The translations under genes and the position numbers were made by a program. From assembly GCA_030830565.1 (NCBI GenBank), contig JAURMR010000022.1:1-48325 (forward strand): a stretch of 48,325 bases of DNA, given 5' to 3'. Of this stretch, positions 44,158 through 48,325 are shown piece after piece. The stretch's first letter is position 1. Every line of letters starts with the position of its first letter. Source of the stretch: Acidimicrobiales bacterium. GTDB lineage: Bacteria > Actinomycetota > Acidimicrobiia > Acidimicrobiales > Acidimicrobilacustridaceae. The notes below the pieces were generated by a model. It did not search any database, was not told the DNA's origin, and saw only the letters and a program-made list of their open reading frames with translations.

Positions 44158-44171
44158 AGAGAGAGAGTATA
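44158..44171 (-). promoter_or_regulatory. pyr operon promoter
   Basis: TATACT (44171-44166) is the best -10 element near pyrR. It is followed by eight alternating pyrimidines (CTCTCTCT) and then G, so transcription must begin within or right after a pyrimidine run. No clear -35. The leader to the GTG would be about 50 bases. Confidence 0.6.
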
Positions 44172-44178
44172 TCGCGAG

Positions 44179-44586
44179 TTATCGGACCGCGCCTGCGACA
44201 GCGGAGAGCACGCCATTCACGTATCGACTGCTGTCATCTGTGCTGTAGGACTTCGCCAGTTCAACGGCCTCGGAGATCACCACAGCGGTCGGAACATCGG
44301 GCCGATGGATGAGCTCGTAGGTCGCAAGGCGAAGGATCGCACGGTCGAGCGCAGGCATTCGGTCGACATCCCAATTGCGGGCATGGGAGGCAATCACTGC
44401 ATCGAGATCGTCCTGGTTCTCCCCCACCCCAACAACAAGTTCAGCGGCGAACTCGTCGGGGCCAACAGGTAGAGAGGCGAGAACATCAGCGATTGCATCG
44501 CCCTTCATCTCTGTTTCGTAGAGAAGATGAAATGCACGCTCTCGGGCGTCGTGTCGATTGGTTGCGTTTCCGAGGTCGTCGCTCAC
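44179..44586 (-). CDS. nusB: Transcription antitermination protein NusB
   Basis: All-helical RNA-binding protein of 135 residues that binds boxA RNA with S10 during rRNA transcription. NRHDARERAFHLLYETEMKG and MPALDRAILRLATYELIHRPDVPTAVVISEAVELAKSYS are characteristic. It starts at a GTG overlapping the efp stop (GTGA). The boxA-like element at 127-111 is a plausible target in the same window. Confidence 0.97.
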   Translation of the reverse strand: MSDDLGNATNRHDARERAFHLLYETEMKGDAIADVLASLPVGPDEFAAELVVGVGENQDDLDAVIASHARNWDVDRMPALDRAILRLATYELIHRPDVPTAVVISEAVELAKSYSTDDSSRYVNGVLSAVAGAVR

Positions 44587-45146
44587 GCCCGGGTCAGGTA
44601 TTCGCCGGTACGGGTGTCGACCTTGACGCGATCGTTGGGCTCGACAAACAGCGGAACCTGGATCACAAGGCCAGTTTCAAGCGTTGCCGGCTTGCGGGCA
44701 CCCGAAACACGGTCGCCCTGAATGCCAGGTTCAGTTTCGGCGATGTTGAGCTCAACGGCAGCAGGAAGTTCGACGCCGACGATTTCGTCGCCGTACATCT
44801 TGAGAACCGCTTCGCCATTTTCCACGAGGTAATTCGAGGCGTCACCAAGCGAAACCGGCCCCACGTTGAGCTGGTCGTAGGTGGCATTGTCCATGAAGAC
44901 GTAGTCGTCGCCCGAGCGATACAGGAACTGCATCTCGCGCTTATCGATCATCGCCCGCTCGACCTTTTCACCGGCGCGGAAGGTGCGCTCGACAACGGCG
45001 CCATTGCGAGCGTTCTTGAGCGTGGTGCGCACGAATGCGCCACCCTTGCCCGGCTTCACGTGCTGGAACTCGACGATTTCGAACAAAACGCCTTCAATGT
45101 CGAGCGCCATGCCGTTCTTGATGTCGTTCGTGGTGATGGTGGGCAT
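44583..45146 (-). CDS. efp: Elongation factor P
   Basis: Relieves ribosome stalling at polyproline. In 187 residues the three OB-like domains are present; the tip loop KPGKGGAFVR holds the Lys that is modified in some bacteria. MQFLYRSGDDYVFMDNATYDQ and the C-terminal VIQVPLFVEPNDRVKVDTRTGEYLTR are family signatures. AGGAAGG precedes the ATG. Confidence 0.99.
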   Translation of the reverse strand: MPTITTNDIKNGMALDIEGVLFEIVEFQHVKPGKGGAFVRTTLKNARNGAVVERTFRAGEKVERAMIDKREMQFLYRSGDDYVFMDNATYDQLNVGPVSLGDASNYLVENGEAVLKMYGDEIVGVELPAAVELNIAETEPGIQGDRVSGARKPATLETGLVIQVPLFVEPNDRVKVDTRTGEYLTRA

Positions 45147-45179
45147 GAGGGCCTTCCTGGGCCGGCACCGTGAGAGGGA

Positions 45180-46316
45180 TCAGGGTGTCGGTGACTTCGT
45201 TGTGTGAGTGAGGGGTCGACACCCATCAGGGGTGACGACGACGCTGTCTTCCATACGGACACCGCCGTGCGCCGGGAGGTAAACACCCGGTTCAACGGTG
45301 ACGACGTCGCCGATCGAAAGCGTATCAGTGCTGGTCCCGGCAACTCTCGGGGCCTCATGAATGTCCAAACCCACACCGTGTCCGGTGCCATGGGTAAAGG
45401 AATCGGCCCAACCCGCTTCGGTAATCACCGCACGAGCTGCAGCGTCGATCTCGCTGGTGGCAACTCCGGGGCCTACGGCCGCAACCCCAGCAGCATTGGC
45501 CGCGGTAACAACGTCGAGCATTCGCAAACAGGTTTCGTCGACCTCGCCGATGGCCACGGTTCGGGTCATATCGGAGCAATAGCCATCGACGATGCAGCCG
45601 AAATCGAGCACGACAAGATCGCCGTCTCGAAGTCGCCGGTCAGTCGGGCGAGCATGCGGCATGGCTCCGTTCGGCCCCGAAGCAACGATGGTCTCAAAAC
45701 TCGTACCCGAGGCACCCAGTCGGCGCATTTCCGAATCAAGTGCAAGTGCGAACTCGGATTCAGTGAGCCCATCAAGAAGTGTTGACCTTCGCGTTGCGAG
45801 AGCAGCATCGGCAATAGCCGCAGCGAGTTCCATTCGTGCCAATTCGGCATCGTCTTTCGATCGACGAAGTTGCTCAACAAGTCCGGCCGTAGGAACAACT
45901 TCAGATCCGACGAACCAGTCATCGGCGTAGCGACGTTGCGCGGACCATGTGATGTGATCGGCTTCAAGCCCGATTCGAGCGCCGTCGCTGATCATCGACG
46001 AAATCACTTCGCGTTGCGCTATCGAGGTGATTTCCAAACGCGCGGGCGACGCTGAAACAGAAAGTTGATCGGCCGCTTGTTCGGTATAGCGACCGTCGGT
46101 CACCAGCACCATGTCCTCAGCGGTTACAACGACGATGCCAGCACTACCTGTGAAACCGGTGAGGTAGCGAATATTGCTCGTTGCTGTTACCAGCAGTGCA
46201 TCAAGTTGCGCATCAACCATCGATGCTCGCAACCGATCACTACGCTCGCCCACCAGTAATGGCGGAAGTTGAGCAAAGCGCTCGGCTATCGACAACACCG
46301 AAGAACTTGCGCTCAT
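45180..46316 (-). CDS. Xaa-Pro aminopeptidase/dipeptidase (M24 family)
   Basis: A 378-residue metallopeptidase. The N-terminal creatinase-like domain (ATSNIRYLTGFTGSAG) precedes the pita-bread catalytic domain with metal ligands Asp (VVLDFGCIVDGYCSDMTRT), His (FTHGTGHGVGLDIHE) and Glu (VTVEPGVYLP, VRMEDSV). The start is ATG 46316, 5 bases after aroQ. The aroQ-pepQ-efp-nusB order is conserved widely among Gram-positives, where it may support EF-P-related proline metabolism. Confidence 0.95.
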   Translation of the reverse strand: MSASSSVLSIAERFAQLPPLLVGERSDRLRASMVDAQLDALLVTATSNIRYLTGFTGSAGIVVVTAEDMVLVTDGRYTEQAADQLSVSASPARLEITSIAQREVISSMISDGARIGLEADHITWSAQRRYADDWFVGSEVVPTAGLVEQLRRSKDDAELARMELAAAIADAALATRRSTLLDGLTESEFALALDSEMRRLGASGTSFETIVASGPNGAMPHARPTDRRLRDGDLVVLDFGCIVDGYCSDMTRTVAIGEVDETCLRMLDVVTAANAAGVAAVGPGVATSEIDAAARAVITEAGWADSFTHGTGHGVGLDIHEAPRVAGTSTDTLSIGDVVTVEPGVYLPAHGGVRMEDSVVVTPDGCRPLTHTTKSPTP

Positions 46317-46321
46317 GTCAT

Positions 46322-46765
46322 TCACTTCACCAGCGGTGCCACAGCGTCGACGGCGAGGCGATAGCCGTCGCCACCAAAGCCGGCGATGGTTCCAGTCGCG
46401 ACCGGCGCAATAACCGAGGTCTTGCGCCATTCCTCACGAGCCGCTGGATTCGAGAGATGAAGTTCGATAATCGGACCATCAAATGCTGCCAGAGCATCGT
46501 GGAGCGACCACGCGTAATGAGTAAACGCTCCCGGGTTGAAAATGATCGCGGCGCAGCGATGTCGGGCGCCGTGAATAGCTTCGACAAGTTCTGATTCGGC
46601 ATTTGATTGCAAATGTTCGATCGTGAGTCCGTGCGCTTCGGCCGCAGAAGTTGCCGTCGCGACATGATCGGCAAGAGTGGCGGTGCCGTAGATCTCAGGC
46701 TCACGGTCGCCAAGAAGATTGAGATTCACCCCAGAAAGCAAAAGAACAATGGGAGCATTCGACAT
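46322..46765 (-). CDS. aroQ: 3-dehydroquinate dehydratase, type II
   Basis: Dodecameric type II dehydroquinase of the shikimate pathway; 147 residues. NLNLLGDREPEIYG contains the catalytic Arg/Tyr lid, IIFNPGAFTHYAWSLHDAL the Asn and substrate loop, and ELHLSNPAAREEWRKTSV the catalytic His region. ATG overlaps the aroB stop by one base (TGATG). Confidence 0.98.
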   Translation of the reverse strand: MSNAPIVLLLSGVNLNLLGDREPEIYGTATLADHVATATSAAEAHGLTIEHLQSNAESELVEAIHGARHRCAAIIFNPGAFTHYAWSLHDALAAFDGPIIELHLSNPAAREEWRKTSVIAPVATGTIAGFGGDGYRLAVDAVAPLVK

Positions 46766-47781
46766 CAGCGGTCTCCTTCGGCACGGATTGCATTGATCGA
46801 GTCTTCGATGAGCGACACGTCGACTCCGGTCACTGATTCAACTCCATTGGGGCCGTCAAGAACGAACGTAATTCCGTCGAGTGCCTTTTTATCGCGGCCC
46901 ATCAACGCAATGAGTTCCTCATTTCGAAGGCCTAAAGGCAACGTCATTGGCAAGTCATACGCACCAACAACACGGCGATGTTCTGCGACGCGATCGGCGT
47001 CAATGCGCCCCAAACGCTGCCCGAGTTCCGCAGCAAAGATCAGACCAATAGCAACAGCTTCGCCATGGCGTAGGTCGTGATCGCCAGCGATCTCGATGGC
47101 ATGGGCCAACGTGTGCCCATAGTTGAGCGTTGCGCGAGCCCCGCCCTCACGTTCATCGCTCGCTACGACAGAAGCCTTGATTGCGACACATGCAGCGACT
47201 TGCTCGTCGATCGGCAGAGCGTCGAGAGCTTCACCACCAAGGAAGTGGTACTTCGCAATTTCGCCCAAACCACATCGATACTCACGCGGAGGCAACGTCG
47301 CGAGAAGACTGGTATCACACACCACACCCGACGGCTGCCAATAGGCGCCGATCAAGTTCTTTCCTTCCGGAATGTTCACACCGGTCTTGCCGCCGATTGC
47401 CGCGTCAACCTGTCCAACCAACGTCGTCGAGACATGTACCACGGGTACACCTCGGTGATACGAGGCAGCTGCGTAACCAGCGGTATCGGTAACGATTCCT
47501 CCACCGACCGCAACCACGCAATCGGCGCGAGTGAGACCCCATTGCGCAAACTGTCGGCAAAGCGACTCAACCGTTGACATCACCTTTGACTGTTCACCGT
47601 CGCCCATCGTGAACACCTTGTGCTCGCGCCCCGGGTCGACCTCGACCCCGAGCCCCTCCTGGGTGACAATCGCAACTCGCTTTGCCCGTTCAGGTATCAG
47701 CCGAGATAACTCGGAACGAACTCCGTCACCAACGAGAACCTCGTAGGAACGGTCAGCGAGTTGAACCGGAACCACGATCAT
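46765..47781 (-). CDS. aroB: 3-dehydroquinate synthase
   Basis: NAD-dependent cyclisation of DAHP; 338 residues, slightly short of the common 350-365. VVAVGGGIVTDTAGYAAASYHRGVPVVHVSTTLVGQVDAAIGGKTGVN contains NAD and substrate sites; the zinc ligands are in GLGEIAKYHF, NYGHTLAHAIE and RHGEAVAIG. It overlaps the aroK end by ATGA and the aroQ start by one base. Confidence 0.98.
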   Translation of the reverse strand: MIVVPVQLADRSYEVLVGDGVRSELSRLIPERAKRVAIVTQEGLGVEVDPGREHKVFTMGDGEQSKVMSTVESLCRQFAQWGLTRADCVVAVGGGIVTDTAGYAAASYHRGVPVVHVSTTLVGQVDAAIGGKTGVNIPEGKNLIGAYWQPSGVVCDTSLLATLPPREYRCGLGEIAKYHFLGGEALDALPIDEQVAACVAIKASVVASDEREGGARATLNYGHTLAHAIEIAGDHDLRHGEAVAIGLIFAAELGQRLGRIDADRVAEHRRVVGAYDLPMTLPLGLRNEELIALMGRDKKALDGITFVLDGPNGVESVTGVDVSLIEDSINAIRAEGDR

Positions 47782-48314
47782 TGCGCATCAACCTCGTTCA
47801 CCGAACGAATAATGACACTGACAACACTGGCAATCGGCGCAGTGGAATCCACGGTGAGGTCGGCGACTTCGCCATAGAGGGATTCTCGGTCAGTTTCCAT
47901 TTGCGTCAATGTTGTCCGTGGGTCGTCAGCGAGTGCGGGACGGTGAGTTCCCCGTGAGGTTCTGTCAACGAGTACATCGACAGGCGCCCGCATCCACACG
48001 ACGGTTCCTGACTTGCGCAGGCGCGCACGGGTCTCTGCGCTTAGGACTGAGCCGCCGGCAGCAGCAATTACTGACGGCGTTGACGAGGAAAGCAGATCGG
48101 CCATGACTTCCGCCTCAATCCTACGGAATGCCTGTTCGCCATCGGTCGCGAAGATTTCACTCACAGCACGTCCGGTACGAGACACGACCTCATCATCGGA
48201 ATCGACAAACGGTCGCGAAAGTTCCTTGGCCACGCGGCGACCCACGGTGGACTTTCCAACGCCCATCATCCCGATCAGCACAATGTGAGCCGAACGAGTC
48301 GCCGCTGTGTTCAC
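47778..48314 (-). CDS. aroK: Shikimate kinase
   Basis: Phosphorylates shikimate; 178 residues. GMMGVGKST is Walker A, PFVDSDDEV the DxD shikimate-binding pair, AAAGGSVL the GGG-like motif (here GGS) and RGTHRPAL the lid Arg. It starts at GTG 48314, which overlaps a possible TGA of the previous gene as GTGA. Confidence 0.97.
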   Translation of the reverse strand: MNTAATRSAHIVLIGMMGVGKSTVGRRVAKELSRPFVDSDDEVVSRTGRAVSEIFATDGEQAFRRIEAEVMADLLSSSTPSVIAAAGGSVLSAETRARLRKSGTVVWMRAPVDVLVDRTSRGTHRPALADDPRTTLTQMETDRESLYGEVADLTVDSTAPIASVVSVIIRSVNEVDAQ

Positions 48315-48325
48315 GCTTTTGGCGC
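48311..48325 (-). CDS. C-terminal tail of an upstream gene (partial, possibly aroC)
   Basis: In one minus-strand frame the last 15 bases read Ala-Pro-Lys-Ala-stop, with the stop overlapping the aroK GTG as GTGA. The operon context (aroC-aroK-aroB-aroQ) makes chorismate synthase the obvious candidate, but four residues prove nothing. Confidence 0.25.
   Translation of the reverse strand, partial: APKA

Noticed and set aside
1-48325. Mobile elements, CRISPR arrays, prophage, toxin-antitoxin pairs, tRNA genes
   Set aside because: No transposase, integrase, repeat-spacer pattern or cloverleaf was recognised; the gene content is syntenic core.

Overview
The window is a compact, almost gene-saturated stretch of core bacterial chromosome, of moderate to high GC. 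The lineage is clearly actinobacterial. It carries an mIHF-type nucleoid protein, a PriA without an intact Walker A site, a type II dehydroquinase, an infC-rpmI-rplT-rRNA methyltransferase-pheST-argCJBDFRGH-tyrS order known from Mycobacterium and Streptomyces, a DUF1844 gene next to infC, and several apparently leaderless genes. The combination, including the conserved membrane protein beside tyrS, makes me think of Acidimicrobiia (Ilumatobacter-like), but that rank is an inference. I see no mobile element, prophage, CRISPR array, tRNA or antibiotic cluster.

Layout, left to right (most genes are on the minus strand, so transcription runs right to left). 1-480: promoter and leader of an rRNA operon whose 16S gene should lie just beyond the left edge. 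483-3100: tyrS, a plus-strand membrane protein, and a Nudix hydrolase. 3102-11465: the arginine operon argCJBDFRGH behind an ARG-box-like operator. 11494-17132: infC-rpmI-rplT-SpoU methyltransferase-pheS-pheT with a terminator-bearing leader; a plus-strand DUF1844 gene diverges from it. 17976-20809: hisG, a cold-shock-domain protein and a two-gene ABC exporter. 20892-21587: a VIT/CCC1-type transporter. 21595-24906: ribD-ribE-ribBA-ribH. 25012-28147: def-fmt-rsmB-mog. 28170-29344: two plus-strand methyltransferases. 29371-35094: mIHF-gmk-rpoZ-coaBC-metK-priA. 35151-44106: the pyr operon pyrR-B-C-carA-B-pyrD-F. 44179-48314: aroK-aroB-aroQ-pepQ-efp-nusB, with a few codons of an upstream gene (probably aroC) at the edge.

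How it works together: the window contains nearly all of de novo arginine and UMP synthesis, which share carbamoyl phosphate. The only carAB copy here sits in the PyrR-controlled operon, while argF sits under the ARG-box promoter. Riboflavin, part of the shikimate pathway, SAM and CoA synthesis share the window with translation genes (IF3, L35, L20, EF-P, PheRS, TyrRS, Def, Fmt, rRNA/tRNA methylases).

The gene content is ordinary; the interest is in regulation. The pyrR leader has a PyrR-binding-like hairpin that covers the Shine-Dalgarno sequence of an in-frame GTG start, followed directly by an intrinsic-terminator hairpin lying inside the first pyrR codons. infC appears to start with AUA and has a strong leader terminator. 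def and a methyltransferase are transcribed divergently from overlapping -10 elements, and both mRNAs would be leaderless. Several unusually long perfect inverted repeats lie inside 5' coding regions or across convergent gene ends. All of these are sequence readings by eye, not folded or tested.
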